From Lachnospiraceae bacterium (lineage in GTDB: Bacteria > Bacillota > Clostridia > Lachnospirales > Lachnospiraceae): a stretch of 40,285 nt of DNA. The stretch lies in assembly GCA_024698555.1 (NCBI GenBank), contig JAILRI010000231.1, positions 1-40,285 on the forward strand. Direction: 5' to 3'. The translations under genes and the position numbers were made by a program. Under the pieces are notes generated by a model that searched no databases, was not told where the DNA came from, and was given only the letters and a program-made list of their open reading frames with translations. Each line of letters starts with the position of its first letter. Within the stretch, counting starts at the first letter, position 1. This document shows positions 19,544 through 28,516 of the stretch, in pieces.

Positions 19544-22471
19544 ATGAGTGCCAGGGAAAAGAAACTAACCATGCTCGTGGCTGATGATTCACTCCCGAAC
19601 AGAGTGCTTCTTTCGGATGCTTTCAAATCGGAATACGAAATCCTGCTTGCCGAGAACGGCGCGGAAGCCATGGAGCTTTTAAGGCTTCATGACGACATAG
19701 TCATTGCCATCATAGACCTGATGATGCCCGGAACAGACGGGTTTAAGGTTATCAGCAATATCAACAGTATTGACAGAAATGAAAAGATTCCCGTGATAGC
19801 CATTACAGGGTCGGAGAATCCCGCGGATGAGATACACGCTGTGGACTTAGGAGCAATGGATGTGGTTCATAAGCCTGTAAATGTTGAGCTTTTAAAGCAT
19901 AAGGTCAGAAACCTCATCACCTTTACGGCTCTCACAGCAGGCGGCAGTGAACGGCTCATGCGCCTTCTGATCGAGCATACCGAGGTTGACGAGAAGACCG
20001 GTCTGTTCAATAAGGTCGCGTTCTGCAACGCTGTCCGCAGGTATATAGACAGTGATCCCAACAACAAATATGTGATCATCAGATGGGATGTTGACGGTTT
20101 CAAGGTCTTCAATGATGTCTACGGTGTGGCAGAGGGAGACAGGTTCTTAAGGAATATGGGAGAGTACCTTGGAAAATACGCCTCCGAGGATTTCATATTC
20201 GGCAGATGGTCTGCGGATCATTTTGTAGCCTGCCTCAAGCTCGAGAATTTTGACTGTGACAGGATGGTACAGTTGGTTGACGAGGCTTCGGGCAAGGATG
20301 ATTTCGGTTTTGAGATCGTGATCAGGATGGGCGTATACATTGTCGATGAACCCCAGATCGATGTGGCTCTCATGTGTGACAGGGCATTGCTGGCTTTGAG
20401 GACCATCAAGGGCGACTATACAAAGAGAGTGGCGTTCTATGACGATGAAATGCGGGCCAGTCTCATAGAAGCCCAGCAGATAACCAACGATATGGAAAAC
20501 GCCCTTGCGGAGGGACAGTTCTTTATTTACCTGCAGCCCCAGATCAATTACGATAACGGGAGTCTCCACGGGGCGGAGGCGCTGGTTCGCTGGAGACATC
20601 CCAGAAAGGGCATCATCCAGCCCGCCAAATTTATACCCGTATTTGAAAAAAACGGATTTATCACACATCTGGATATGTTCGTGTGGGAAGAGGCCTGCAA
20701 GCTTGTCCGCAGATGGCTGGATAAGGGGATAAAGCCTGTTCCGATCTCTGTCAATGTATCCAGGATAGATATCTACAGCTTACGTCTTAAAGAACATTTT
20801 GACAGCCTTATCGAGAAATATGACTTAAACCCCTCGCTTATCAGGGTTGAGATCACCGAATCCGCGTATATAGACAGTCCCGCGCATCTGATCAATTCGG
20901 TCGAGAAGCTGCGTGAAGCCGGTTATATGGTGGAAATGGATGATTTCGGCAGCGGGTACTCGTCACTGAATACACTTAAAGATGTACCGTTTGACCTGCT
21001 CAAGCTGGATATGAGGTTTATTGACGACAATTCTGCCACTTCTAAAGGTGGGAGCATTTTAAGCTCTGTGGTCAGCATGTCGAGAAGACTTAATCTTCCG
21101 GTGCTTGCAGAAGGCGTGGAGACTAAGGTACAGGCTGATTATCTGAAGAGCATCGGCTGTGTCTACATGCAGGGATACTATTTTTCAAAGCCCATACCGG
21201 TCAGTGAGTTTGAAAAGATACTCATGGCCAATGAAGCAGAGGAACCCTTCACCGTCCATTCGCGCGAAGACGAAAATGCGGCTCTCGGATTTTTAAATGC
21301 TTCCACACAGTATACGCTGCTGTTTAACAGTTTTGTGGGCGGCGCCGCCATCGTCGAATATGACGGTGAGAGGGTGGAAGCGCTGCGTATCAATGACCGC
21401 TTCTACGAAGATCTGGGGATCAAAAGAGAGGATTTCGCGGATAAATCGGTATCACTCCTCGATTATCTCGATAAGACCAACGGTGACAAGTTTGTGGCAT
21501 CACTTGAAAAGGCTGTGATCAATGAGACTGATGACTGTGAGGTCAATGTAAAGTATTCAGAGGAACAGAATCTGTGGATGAAGGTAAGGGTCAAGCTTCT
21601 GGTCAGCATCAGGGGCAGACATCTGTTTTACCTGAACGTGGAAAATATTACTCAGAAGATGAACCTGCTGCTGCGTAATCTGCAGCTTTCCGAGAAACTG
21701 AACGGTATCATGAACAGCGTTCCCGGTGGTATCATCGATTTTGAAGCCGGGATCAGCGGCGGCTCCATCAAGTATGTCAACAATACTGTTACGGAGATGT
21801 TCGGGTTCACCGCGCAGGAGTATATCAATATGGTAAACGGCAGCTTTGCCGAGATCGTTCATGAGGATGATTATGCCAATGTCCGCAGTATACAGGAAGA
21901 ACTGGTAAGCGGCCGTTCAGACAGCGGCGAGATAAGTTTCCGCCATCTATGCAAGGATGGTACCTATAAATGGGTCGATTTCAGTATAGCCGTGGTAAAA
22001 CGTACGGATTACGGTTTCATCGGAAGCGGTATCATGCTGGATTTTGATTATCAGGTGAGATTTGAGCAGAATGCCCTGGAAACCAAACGTAATTTTGAAA
22101 AGAAGCTGGCGCTCTCTACTGCGCTGATATCATGCGTACCGTGCGGAGTGCTCCAGTATGCGAAGAGGGGGTCGGATTTCAGACTTTTCTCCTGCAATGA
22201 GGCGGCCTGGACATATCTGGATTTTAAGGACAAGACGGCTCTCATGGACGAATTCGGCAAGTGCGGATATATGATACCCGTACATCCGGATGATGATGCC
22301 AAGCTTAAAAACATGGTCGGTAACATCCTGAAGAGGGATACGGAGTCTGTGGAAGAGGAAAGACTGTATGTCAGGAATGGCTCCGGAGGATACACTCCTG
22401 CGGTCGTAAGAGTTCAGAGAGTAGACTATGACGGAGAGCAGGAATATATACAGTATATTCTGATGTTCTAA
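19544..22471 (+). CDS. REC-GGDEF(degenerate)-EAL-PAS signalling protein
   Basis: A 975-residue cytoplasmic regulator. An N-terminal receiver domain has D14/D15 and phosphoacceptor D58 (IIDLMMPGTDG). A GGDEF domain at about 150-310 has SADHF (223-227) instead of GGDEF, so it is probably inactive. An EAL domain at about 320-565 is intact: E345 in EALVRWRHP, VSVNVSR, EITES, DDFGSGYSSL, KLDMRF, AEGVE, MQGYYFSKP. Three PAS-like segments follow (about 590-700, 715-840 and 855-975), an unusual C-terminal position. The likely activity is c-di-GMP hydrolysis gated by phosphorylation and by PAS ligands. The hybrid kinase at 1842 is a possible but unproven phosphodonor. The stop codon lies inside the first hairpin of a dispersed repeat. 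Confidence 0.9.
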   Translation: MSAREKKLTMLVADDSLPNRVLLSDAFKSEYEILLAENGAEAMELLRLHDDIVIAIIDLMMPGTDGFKVISNINSIDRNEKIPVIAITGSENPADEIHAVDLGAMDVVHKPVNVELLKHKVRNLITFTALTAGGSERLMRLLIEHTEVDEKTGLFNKVAFCNAVRRYIDSDPNNKYVIIRWDVDGFKVFNDVYGVAEGDRFLRNMGEYLGKYASEDFIFGRWSADHFVACLKLENFDCDRMVQLVDEASGKDDFGFEIVIRMGVYIVDEPQIDVALMCDRALLALRTIKGDYTKRVAFYDDEMRASLIEAQQITNDMENALAEGQFFIYLQPQINYDNGSLHGAEALVRWRHPRKGIIQPAKFIPVFEKNGFITHLDMFVWEEACKLVRRWLDKGIKPVPISVNVSRIDIYSLRLKEHFDSLIEKYDLNPSLIRVEITESAYIDSPAHLINSVEKLREAGYMVEMDDFGSGYSSLNTLKDVPFDLLKLDMRFIDDNSATSKGGSILSSVVSMSRRLNLPVLAEGVETKVQADYLKSIGCVYMQGYYFSKPIPVSEFEKILMANEAEEPFTVHSREDENAALGFLNASTQYTLLFNSFVGGAAIVEYDGERVEALRINDRFYEDLGIKREDFADKSVSLLDYLDKTNGDKFVASLEKAVINETDDCEVNVKYSEEQNLWMKVRVKLLVSIRGRHLFYLNVENITQKMNLLLRNLQLSEKLNGIMNSVPGGIIDFEAGISGGSIKYVNNTVTEMFGFTAQEYINMVNGSFAEIVHEDDYANVRSIQEELVSGRSDSGEISFRHLCKDGTYKWVDFSIAVVKRTDYGFIGSGIMLDFDYQVRFEQNALETKRNFEKKLALSTALISCVPCGVLQYAKRGSDFRLFSCNEAAWTYLDFKDKTALMDEFGKCGYMIPVHPDDDAKLKNMVGNILKRDTESVEEERLYVRNGSGGYTPAVVRVQRVDYDGEQEYIQYILMF

Positions 22472-22592
22472 GGAAACGATGATTAAATCATCGTTTCCTT
22501 AGAAGCCTCCGGCGGGTTGCGCAGAAAATCGCATAGGAAAGGCACTTCGTGCCCGCGATTTTCGCGCGGGAAACACTTAATCAGTGTTTCCC
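22466..22592 (+). repeat. Dispersed multi-hairpin repeat, copy 1
   Basis: Three hairpins in a row. 22466-22483 pairs with 22487-22504 (18 perfect pairs, 3-nt loop) and contains the stop codon of the REC-EAL gene. 22519-22532 pairs with 22555-22567 with one bulge and carries an inner GGCAC/GTGCC hairpin at 22541-22553. 22568-22577 pairs with 22583-22592. Both outer hairpins contain GGAAAC and TTAATCA-type cores, so the ends resemble each other. Bases 22468-22575 recur, by eye about 85 percent identical, on the opposite strand at 32733-32840. It lies between convergent genes and may act as a bidirectional terminator, though no T tract follows. Confidence 0.85.
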
Positions 22593-22613
22593 TAAATATG
22601 TTGTCCAAATGCA

Positions 22614-22653
22614 TGATCACCGGCGGATCAGTGAAATGCCCCGCCAGTGGTCA
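22614..22653 (-). terminator. Stem-loop at the 3-prime end of the GT4 gene
   Basis: 22614-22626 pairs with 22641-22653 with one mismatch and one wobble; it includes the GT4 stop codon. The T tract is weak, so terminator function is only likely. Confidence 0.5.
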
Positions 22654-23805
22654 TTTCTTTTTGCCCAGAAGTATCTTATACACTTTTTCCATTTTTCGTG
22701 CGTATCCCGCGCCTGAAAGATGGGCGGCAACTTTTAAGGACACTTTACCCATATGATCGCGAAGAGCGGGATTGTTCAGCAGTTTCAGGATATGTTCCGC
22801 ATATTCATGTTCTGTAGTGTAGGTATAGCCGTTTTTACCCTCAAAGATCATATTTTTGAGCACCGGGTCCTTCCTGCATACCAGCGGAAGAGAGCAGGCC
22901 ATGGCTTCGATATAGGTAAGTCCCTGTGTCTCGAATTCGGAAGCGCAGACAAAGACTGCTCCCGCTTTGTAAAATCTGTATACTTCTTCCGGTTCCTGTT
23001 TGCCGGTAAAGATGACTTTTCCTTTAAGGCCCAGATCCGAAACCTGCTTTTTCAGGTCATCCTCGGCGGGACCGTAGCCTGTGATCATGAAACGTATATC
23101 AGGGTCTTTTTTAAGCAGTCCGGGCATAAAGCTTATGAGTTCGGATATGTTTTTTTCTGCGGAAATGCGCGAAACGGTAACGAGCAGCTTTTCGGGATGA
23201 GTTATTCCGTACTGCTGGTACAGAGCGGCTTTTTCTTCTGCGCTGACCGGTTTTTGATAGCAATCCAGCTCTATGCCGCCCGGTACGACTACCACCGGGC
23301 AGTTTAAGGTGTATTCGTGAGTCATTTCACGGGTCTTTTCGGACGGGACAGTAAGGATCGAGGCACCGTGATAGGAAAAGGTGCTCATGATCCTTACAAA
23401 CAGCCGGGCAACGATCTTAGAGTGGATAGCGGCATCCACGAATCTGACATAGTCGGTGTGGAGTGTCATGACTAAAGGGGCTTTGGCTGCCTTCACAATA
23501 CGCCGCGCGATCATGTTGATACTGAATTCGGTGTGGATATGGACGATGTCGGGCTTCCATTCGATAAGCGAATCGACGAGCCGGTCAAAAAAATGAAGGG
23601 AAAAACGGGCATCCGGATAAACCGGCGCGCCGGCCGATGCCAGAAAATAATTATCATTTTCAGAATGCGACCGGTGGGTCGAACTAAGCTTGAGTATCCT
23701 TACGTCATGTCCCATTTCCCGGTATTCACGCGCCAGTACGTTAACAGAATTGGCTACACCGTTGAGCTGGTGCTCGTGAGTGTCTATGCAGAGCAGTATT
23801 TTCAT
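22651..23805 (-). CDS. GT4-family glycosyltransferase, possibly glycolipid-forming
   Basis: A 384-residue retaining GT-B glycosyltransferase. Residues 1-170 form the acceptor half (HQLNGVANSVNVLA, HIHTEFSINMIARR, TLHTDYVRF), and 195-384 the nucleotide-sugar half with TVSRISAEKN and the E-x7-E motif in SEFETQGLTYIEAM. The acceptor-half motifs resemble alpha-glucosyl-diacylglycerol synthases, which build membrane glycolipids used for lipoteichoic-acid anchoring, but other GT4 acceptors are possible. The gene is monocistronic on the minus strand, with a promoter at 23831-23859 and an AGAGGTG ribosome site. It faces the REC-EAL gene tail to tail across the dispersed repeat. Confidence 0.88.
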   Translation of the reverse strand: MKILLCIDTHEHQLNGVANSVNVLAREYREMGHDVRILKLSSTHRSHSENDNYFLASAGAPVYPDARFSLHFFDRLVDSLIEWKPDIVHIHTEFSINMIARRIVKAAKAPLVMTLHTDYVRFVDAAIHSKIVARLFVRIMSTFSYHGASILTVPSEKTREMTHEYTLNCPVVVVPGGIELDCYQKPVSAEEKAALYQQYGITHPEKLLVTVSRISAEKNISELISFMPGLLKKDPDIRFMITGYGPAEDDLKKQVSDLGLKGKVIFTGKQEPEEVYRFYKAGAVFVCASEFETQGLTYIEAMACSLPLVCRKDPVLKNMIFEGKNGYTYTTEHEYAEHILKLLNNPALRDHMGKVSLKVAAHLSGAGYARKMEKVYKILLGKKK

Positions 23806-23830
23806 GGTTCACCTCTCTAAATATATGTTT

Positions 23831-23859
23831 ATAGTATCAGAGGCGGGACATTTTGTAAA
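23831..23859 (-). promoter_or_regulatory. Promoter of the GT4 gene
   Basis: On the minus strand TTTACA (23854-23859) and TACTAT (23831-23836) are separated by 17 bp, 25 bp upstream of the start codon. Confidence 0.6.
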
Positions 23860-23874
23860 CACGTTTTTGGTATC

Positions 23875-23903
23875 TTGTTTTCACGGCAAAATTGTGATAA
23901 AAT
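23875..23903 (+). promoter_or_regulatory. Promoter of the envelope/sortase operon
   Basis: TTGTTT at 23875-23880, a 17-bp spacer and TAAAAT at 23898-23903, about 30 bp before the TTG start. It diverges from the GT4 promoter with 15 bp between the two -35 boxes. Confidence 0.55.
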
Positions 23904-23932
23904 AAAATATATATGTGCGGAGGTGGCTTAAA

Positions 23933-24967
23933 TTGGCTGGCAATAAGAAAAAAGGCAGTGCTGTCGGCGGCATTGTTATTTTCATAATCGTTGCGGCTCT
24001 GATCGGCGGTCTGATCTTCTATAACTATTATACAGGCAGGCTGCTTTTAAGCGACCCTTCCACTATCGGGAACACGGCCGCCAATCTTTACAATCTGGGG
24101 CTTTTTTGCGAGTCTGACGGTCGCATTTATTTTTCCAACCCGAATGATGACGGAGTCCTGTATTCGATGAGCACCGATCTGAAGGACTTTAAGAGGCTTA
24201 ACGAGGATTATCCCAGATATATCAACGCAGATGAGCATTATGTGTATTATTCGAGAATGAATAACCTCAAGGAGAAGAAGGCCGAATCCGTTTTTACATT
24301 TTACGCCAACGGCATCTTCAGACTTAAGAAAAATTCTAAAGATATGAAAATGCTCCATAACAAGCCGATAGGATCCTTACTGGTCTATCAGAACAGGCTT
24401 TTTTACCAGTATTATGAGCAGAACCTTGTCAATATCAGGTCTATGGGGATCGACGGCGAGGACGACAAGGAGCTGATCGATGATGAATCGGTGGCTGTGT
24501 CGGCTTATAACGGAAGACTTTATTATAACGGGTTTAAAAGCGATCATTATCTTCGCTCGATCGATACCGCGGGCGGCTCATCCCGCGTTGAGCTGGATCA
24601 GAACGCTTATAACGCGGTGGTTACTTCGAAGGGAACTTTCTTTATTGATACGGCCGATCATTATCACTTGATGTTCAATGACGGCTCCGCGACCCGCACA
24701 CTGGTAGAGGAGCAGGTTTCATCATACAATATCACGCCCGACGGCAGGTATATTTATTATCAGAAGGATGGCTCCGATTCCAACGGCATCTATTTGTACG
24801 ATACGATAAATGGATCCAGCGGGATGATACTTGCGGGAGATTACAAGTGGCTCAATATTGCCGGCGGATACTGCTTTTTCTACAGCTATGACGGCAGCAC
24901 CGTGTATGCGCATAAGGCAGGCGAGGGACTGAGCTATTTCAATCCGCCGAAGCTTCCCGCCAAATAA
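23933..24967 (+). CDS. Membrane-anchored extracellular protein, DUF5050-like beta-propeller
   Basis: A 344-residue protein. A basic N-terminus is followed by one transmembrane segment (about residues 10-32), with the rest predicted outside the cell. The outside part is a series of roughly 40-residue beta units of the type YFSNPNDDGVLYSMSTD, YYSRMNN, LFYQYYEQN, LYYNGFKS, YIYYQKDGS and CFFYSYDGS, typical of DUF5050 propellers. The start is TTG at 23933: GGAGGTG lies 7 nt upstream, whereas the GTG at 23915 would place that site inside the gene. It is the first gene of an operon with an SH3 protein, a sortase and a sortase substrate, so a cell-wall role is likely; the precise function is unknown. 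Confidence 0.8.
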   Translation: MAGNKKKGSAVGGIVIFIIVAALIGGLIFYNYYTGRLLLSDPSTIGNTAANLYNLGLFCESDGRIYFSNPNDDGVLYSMSTDLKDFKRLNEDYPRYINADEHYVYYSRMNNLKEKKAESVFTFYANGIFRLKKNSKDMKMLHNKPIGSLLVYQNRLFYQYYEQNLVNIRSMGIDGEDDKELIDDESVAVSAYNGRLYYNGFKSDHYLRSIDTAGGSSRVELDQNAYNAVVTSKGTFFIDTADHYHLMFNDGSATRTLVEEQVSSYNITPDGRYIYYQKDGSDSNGIYLYDTINGSSGMILAGDYKWLNIAGGYCFFYSYDGSTVYAHKAGEGLSYFNPPKLPAK

Positions 24968-25003
24968 AGATATTTATAACTAAAGTGACGATCAGGAGCA
25001 GCA

Positions 25004-25891
25004 ATGGGAAAATGGTTTAAAAATAATTACAGGTCACTGAGTGTCCTGTTTTTAGCGGTCATATTGGTATGCTGGACTGTTTTTTTGGATAAAAATGAAC
25101 AGGGAACCGCTATCTTCGGCAAAGATACGTTGGAAAAGACTGAACAGCAGCCTGAGCCAACTGTGAATACAGCGGAGAAGAACGGCAACAAAGAAAAGCC
25201 TTCCGGCGTGACCAAAGCTCCCGTAACCGTTACGCCCACCGGGACACTAAAGCCTGCGACTCCGACTCCTGAGGAGATTAAGGAGGCAACGCTTACTCCG
25301 GAACCTACGCCGACGACTACTCCCATACCCACGCCGGAACCGACTCCGACTCCGACACCGGTACCTACGGCTACACCCACGCCTACCCCGAGTCCGACTC
25401 CGAGCCCGACTCCGACTCCTACCGCGGCTCCCGTGACCAGAGTGAGATTTGGATACTGTGTGGCGAACGTTATTGAAAGCCTGAAGATCAGAAGCGGGCC
25501 GGGTCTTGATTATCCTGTGATCGCCAAGATAGGCTCCAACGGCTATGCGCGTATTCTTGAACGCGGCGGCAGCTGGACCAAGATACAGTCCGGTGACTAT
25601 ACAGGCTACGCGTCCAATGATTATCTGCTTTTTGACAATGACGCGATAGACAGGTGCAGAAGCCTTGACGCGCTTTATATAAAGGTTACGGCACACATCA
25701 TGAATATACGCGCCGGAAAGGGAACAGAATTCGATATTGTGGGAACCGCCGAGCAGGGACAGCGTTTTGAGTTTATACCCGAGAAGTCGACATCAGACTG
25801 GACCTGCATCATTTATAACGGCAAAGAGGTATTCGCCAATACCGAATTGATTGATTTTGAGCTGAAGCTGCCCAAGGCAACGGCTCCTTAA
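25004..25891 (+). CDS. SH3-domain surface protein with Pro/Thr-rich linker
   Basis: A 295-residue protein with an N-terminal membrane anchor (about 10-28), an extended region, and a Pro/Thr-rich spacer at about 75-145 made of TP, TPT and TPSP repeats. Two bacterial SH3-like domains follow, about 150-208 ([18 protein letters not shown]) and 222-282 ([18 protein letters not shown]). Such domains bind peptidoglycan, and the linker would hold them away from the membrane through the wall. The matching DNA (about 25255-25435) is a low-complexity ACTCCG/ACGCC tract prone to length change. It is 36 nt after the DUF5050 gene and 14 nt before the sortase. Confidence 0.85.
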   Translation: MGKWFKNNYRSLSVLFLAVILVCWTVFLDKNEQGTAIFGKDTLEKTEQQPEPTVNTAEKNGNKEKPSGVTKAPVTVTPTGTLKPATPTPEEIKEATLTPEPTPTTTPIPTPEPTPTPTPVPTATPTPTPSPTPSPTPTPTAAPVTRVRFGYCVANVIESLKIRSGPGLDYPVIAKIGSNGYARILERGGSWTKIQSGDYTGYASNDYLLFDNDAIDRCRSLDALYIKVTAHIMNIRAGKGTEFDIVGTAEQGQRFEFIPEKSTSDWTCIIYNGKEVFANTELIDFELKLPKATAP

Positions 25892-25905
25892 AAACAGGCT
25901 GGATC

Positions 25906-26736
25906 ATGAAATCTGAAAAAAAGAGCAGCCGCAACATGATATTGCTTTTTATCGCGGTTGTGAGCATACTTATCCTGCTGGTATGCGTGTTTATGCTTAT
26001 CAGCTATTCACTGTCTTCATACAGGCAGTCGCTGATCTCATCCCGCCTTAAGGGAATGGTGGGCGAGTCTGAAGTCGATCTTTCGACCGATATGGAGACC
26101 GGACGCACGGTCACCAGCGGAACCGCTTCCGACGGTCATTCGCGGGTGCTGAAGAAATACCAGTCGCTGTACGAACTCAATCCGGATATAGTGGGCTGGA
26201 TATCCATCGAAGGAACAAATATAGATTATCCGGTGATGCAGACGGTATATGATGAGGAATATTATCTTCACAGAAATTTTTACGAGGATTCTTCCACCGA
26301 AGGGCTTCCGTTTATGGATAACCGCTGTATCATATCAAAGCCGAGCACGAACCTGATCATTTACGGACATAACATGAAGAACGGGACGATGTTCGCGGAT
26401 CTGCTGAAATACGAATCGAAGTCATTTTATGAACAGCATAAGTACATCAGATTCGATACCGTATACGAGGAAGCGCTTTATGAGATAGTGGCCGTCTTCA
26501 GATCCAGGGTTGCGTATAAGGACGAGCAGACTTTCAAGTTTTACAATTTTATCGAAGCGGATCTTGAAAATGAGTTTGAAGATTACTATAATGCGATAAG
26601 ATCAATATCCTTGTATGATATAGATGCAGAGGCTATTTCAAGTGATTACCTGATCACGCTCAGTACGTGCGAGTATACTGTGGATGACGGGAGATTCGTT
26701 ATAGTTGCGCGAAGGATCGCCGGTACGGATCAGTAG
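25906..26736 (+). CDS. Class B sortase
   Basis: A 276-residue membrane transpeptidase. An N-terminal anchor (about 10-33) is followed by a linker and the sortase fold from about residue 85 (NPDIVGWISIEGTNIDYPVMQ). The catalytic triad is visible as H155 (YGHNM), C255 (LSTCEY) and R263 (GRFVIVARR). Class B is supported by length and by the WI-x-IEGTNIDYPV and YYLHRNF motifs. Its likely substrate is the next gene, which ends in an IPRTG sorting signal. The gene starts 14 nt after the SH3 gene. I leave the symbol empty because srtB implies a characterised enzyme. Confidence 0.92.
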   Translation: MKSEKKSSRNMILLFIAVVSILILLVCVFMLISYSLSSYRQSLISSRLKGMVGESEVDLSTDMETGRTVTSGTASDGHSRVLKKYQSLYELNPDIVGWISIEGTNIDYPVMQTVYDEEYYLHRNFYEDSSTEGLPFMDNRCIISKPSTNLIIYGHNMKNGTMFADLLKYESKSFYEQHKYIRFDTVYEEALYEIVAVFRSRVAYKDEQTFKFYNFIEADLENEFEDYYNAIRSISLYDIDAEAISSDYLITLSTCEYTVDDGRFVIVARRIAGTDQ

Positions 26737-26769
26737 TGAACGTTTAAGATCATATTTGGAGGTTATGTG

Positions 26770-27738
26770 ATGTTTAACATGAAATCTTTAATCAATAGAA
26801 ATATCGGCAGGTTTAAAGCCGGATTAAGTCTGACTCTGGCGGCGCTTCTGGTCCTGGCGTCCGTGACCGGGGGCGTCAGAGCTGCTACCAAGGTAAGTAT
26901 TTCGGACAGCGAATACAACCTTTATGCGGATGATGTTCCTGCTGAGATCGGAGAAGAGGTATTTTCAAAATTTACCACCAAAGTTTCCGAACCGGATGAA
27001 TATTCCATAGTTTTTGATGAGGACAGTGCCATAGACGGTTTTACCGCAGCGCTTGATAAGAATAATATCGCTTATGAAGAAGATTTTCTGTGCTGTTTTA
27101 AGGCGACCGTATACGACTGGTCGGGAGATGAAGAAAAGGCGATCACGGGAAAGGGCGTTGAGTCGTATTTTCCTCTGCCTTTTGACGCGCAGGAATATTC
27201 GGAATACTGTGCGTTTTACAAGCTTTCGGGCAGCACACTGACTCAGGTATATCCTCTTCCGCTGTATGAGATTAATGATTCGCTGTATGTCAAGCTCAGC
27301 TTTTCAGCGGCATCTGATTTCGCCGCTACTTACGGTTTCGTATATGTAGATCCGGATACCCTTGAGGAAGAGGATCCCGATGATGAGGAAGATCCCGAAG
27401 AAGATGAGGAACCGGATGACGAGCCTACTTCTGCTCCGGCACCTACTTCCAAACCTGCCGCGACTCCTACGGTTGCTCCTACCGCGGCCCCTACCGGAAG
27501 GCCTGTGGTCACTTCCACACCTACACCTGCCCAGAAGCCTTCTTCAAATCAGGAAAGCTCCGGGAATAACGGCTCGGGCGGGTCAAGTGCTTCGAAGCCT
27601 TCGTCGAACTCTTCCAAGGATTCCATCCCCCGGACCGGAGACGATTTTCCGCTCGGGGCGGTTACAGTCGGTGCCGTTTGTTCACTGGCTGTTCTTGCCG
27701 GAGCGGTGGTACTGCTGACGAAGGGCAAGGGAAAGTGA
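26770..27738 (+). CDS. Sortase-anchored surface protein with IPRTG sorting signal
   Basis: A 322-residue secreted protein: signal peptide at about 1-38 ending near GVRAA, a folded region of about 170 residues without recognisable motifs, an acidic Glu/Asp run, a Pro/Thr/Ala-rich then Ser/Gly/Asn-rich stalk, and a C-terminal sorting signal with I286-PRTG, a hydrophobic helix and a short basic tail. The ATG at 26770 is preferred because GGAGG lies 7 nt before it; a GTG one codon earlier is less well placed. It directly follows the class B sortase, its probable processing enzyme. Its ligand is unknown. Confidence 0.85.
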   Translation: MFNMKSLINRNIGRFKAGLSLTLAALLVLASVTGGVRAATKVSISDSEYNLYADDVPAEIGEEVFSKFTTKVSEPDEYSIVFDEDSAIDGFTAALDKNNIAYEEDFLCCFKATVYDWSGDEEKAITGKGVESYFPLPFDAQEYSEYCAFYKLSGSTLTQVYPLPLYEINDSLYVKLSFSAASDFAATYGFVYVDPDTLEEEDPDDEEDPEEDEEPDDEPTSAPAPTSKPAATPTVAPTAAPTGRPVVTSTPTPAQKPSSNQESSGNNGSGGSSASKPSSNSSKDSIPRTGDDFPLGAVTVGAVCSLAVLAGAVVLLTKGKGK

Positions 27739-27768
27739 TTTTAGCAACATTTGAATATCTGTAATAAA

Positions 27769-27805
27769 AAAATGCGTTGACTGTGAAAGCCGGCGCATTT
27801 TATTA
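27769..27805 (+). terminator. Terminator of the sortase operon
   Basis: AAAATGCG at 27769-27776 pairs with CGCATTTT at 27794-27801, flanked by A-rich and T-rich sequence on the two sides, so it could work in both directions. A TATAAT at 27812-27817 follows without a good -35 at 17 bp. Confidence 0.6.
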
Positions 27806-27877
27806 TTTATATATAATGCGGTATTGGGCGTTTTATGTCATTTTTACCGCCGATCATTTATGAGAAGGGAGAAGAGT

Positions 27878-28498
27878 ATGGAGATCAAGAGTTGTTTTGA
27901 CAAGAGTTTTAAGCGTTATGGCAAGGTTGTGGAGGGTATTGCTTTAGAGGAGCTTTTAAAGGTTCTTTCTACCAAGGAGAAGCCTGCTGACAGCGTAGTT
28001 TACGTTGCAAGCGATGCGGATCTGGAGGCTACCGAGGCAGCGAAGGCTTTTGAAAAGAGCTATTACGGCGGTTTACCTATCCAGGTAGGCTATTGCAACG
28101 GCTGGAATAAAAAGCTTAACGCTGTTGAGTACCATCGTGCCAGCGAGATCAATGTTGCTCAGACCGACGCTGTTTTGCTGCTGGGTGATGAAAGAGATAT
28201 AGAAGATGATTTTACGTATGATACCTCAAAGATAGAAGCGTTTAAGGTTCCGGCAGGAACGGCTGTTGAAGTTTACGGCACCACGCTTCATTATGCGCCC
28301 TGCAACGGAAGCGATGAAGGCTTCAGAGTCGGAATCATCCTTCCCCGCGGTACCAATGCGGATCTTGCTTCCAAAAACTCACTGATCCCTGAGGATAAGC
28401 TGCTTACCGCTGAGAACAAGTGGCTGATCGCCCATAAGGACGGTGGCTGCGGTGATGGCGTTTTTATCGGTCTGAAGGGTATCAATGTGGAAATATAA
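27878..28498 (+). CDS. DUF4867 family protein of the sugar-kinase group
   Basis: A 206-residue soluble protein beginning MEIKSCFDKSFKRYGKVVEG. It matches my memory of the DUF4867 family, a cupin-like or ureidoglycolate-lyase-like fold found beside pentose genes in Clostridia; the activity is not known to me. Visible features are Cys/His residues in the C-terminal half (LHYAPC, AHKDGGCGDGV) that might bind metal or sugar. The ATG at 27878 is chosen because AGAAGGGAGAAG lies just upstream; a longer reading from 27824 would include non-conserved residues. It ends 18 nt before the kinase gene, so the two are surely co-transcribed. Confidence 0.75.
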   Translation: MEIKSCFDKSFKRYGKVVEGIALEELLKVLSTKEKPADSVVYVASDADLEATEAAKAFEKSYYGGLPIQVGYCNGWNKKLNAVEYHRASEINVAQTDAVLLLGDERDIEDDFTYDTSKIEAFKVPAGTAVEVYGTTLHYAPCNGSDEGFRVGIILPRGTNADLASKNSLIPEDKLLTAENKWLIAHKDGGCGDGVFIGLKGINVEI

Positions 28499-28516
28499 GC
28501 TTTAAGGAGGCGGGAA

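Noticed and set aside
27786-27799. Catabolite-repression (cre) site upstream of the sugar genes
   Set aside because: Two mismatches at conserved central positions.
27777-27817. TTGACT and TATAAT as a promoter for the DUF4867 gene
   Set aside because: The spacing is 29 bp, far from 17, and the TTGACT lies in the loop of the sortase-operon terminator.
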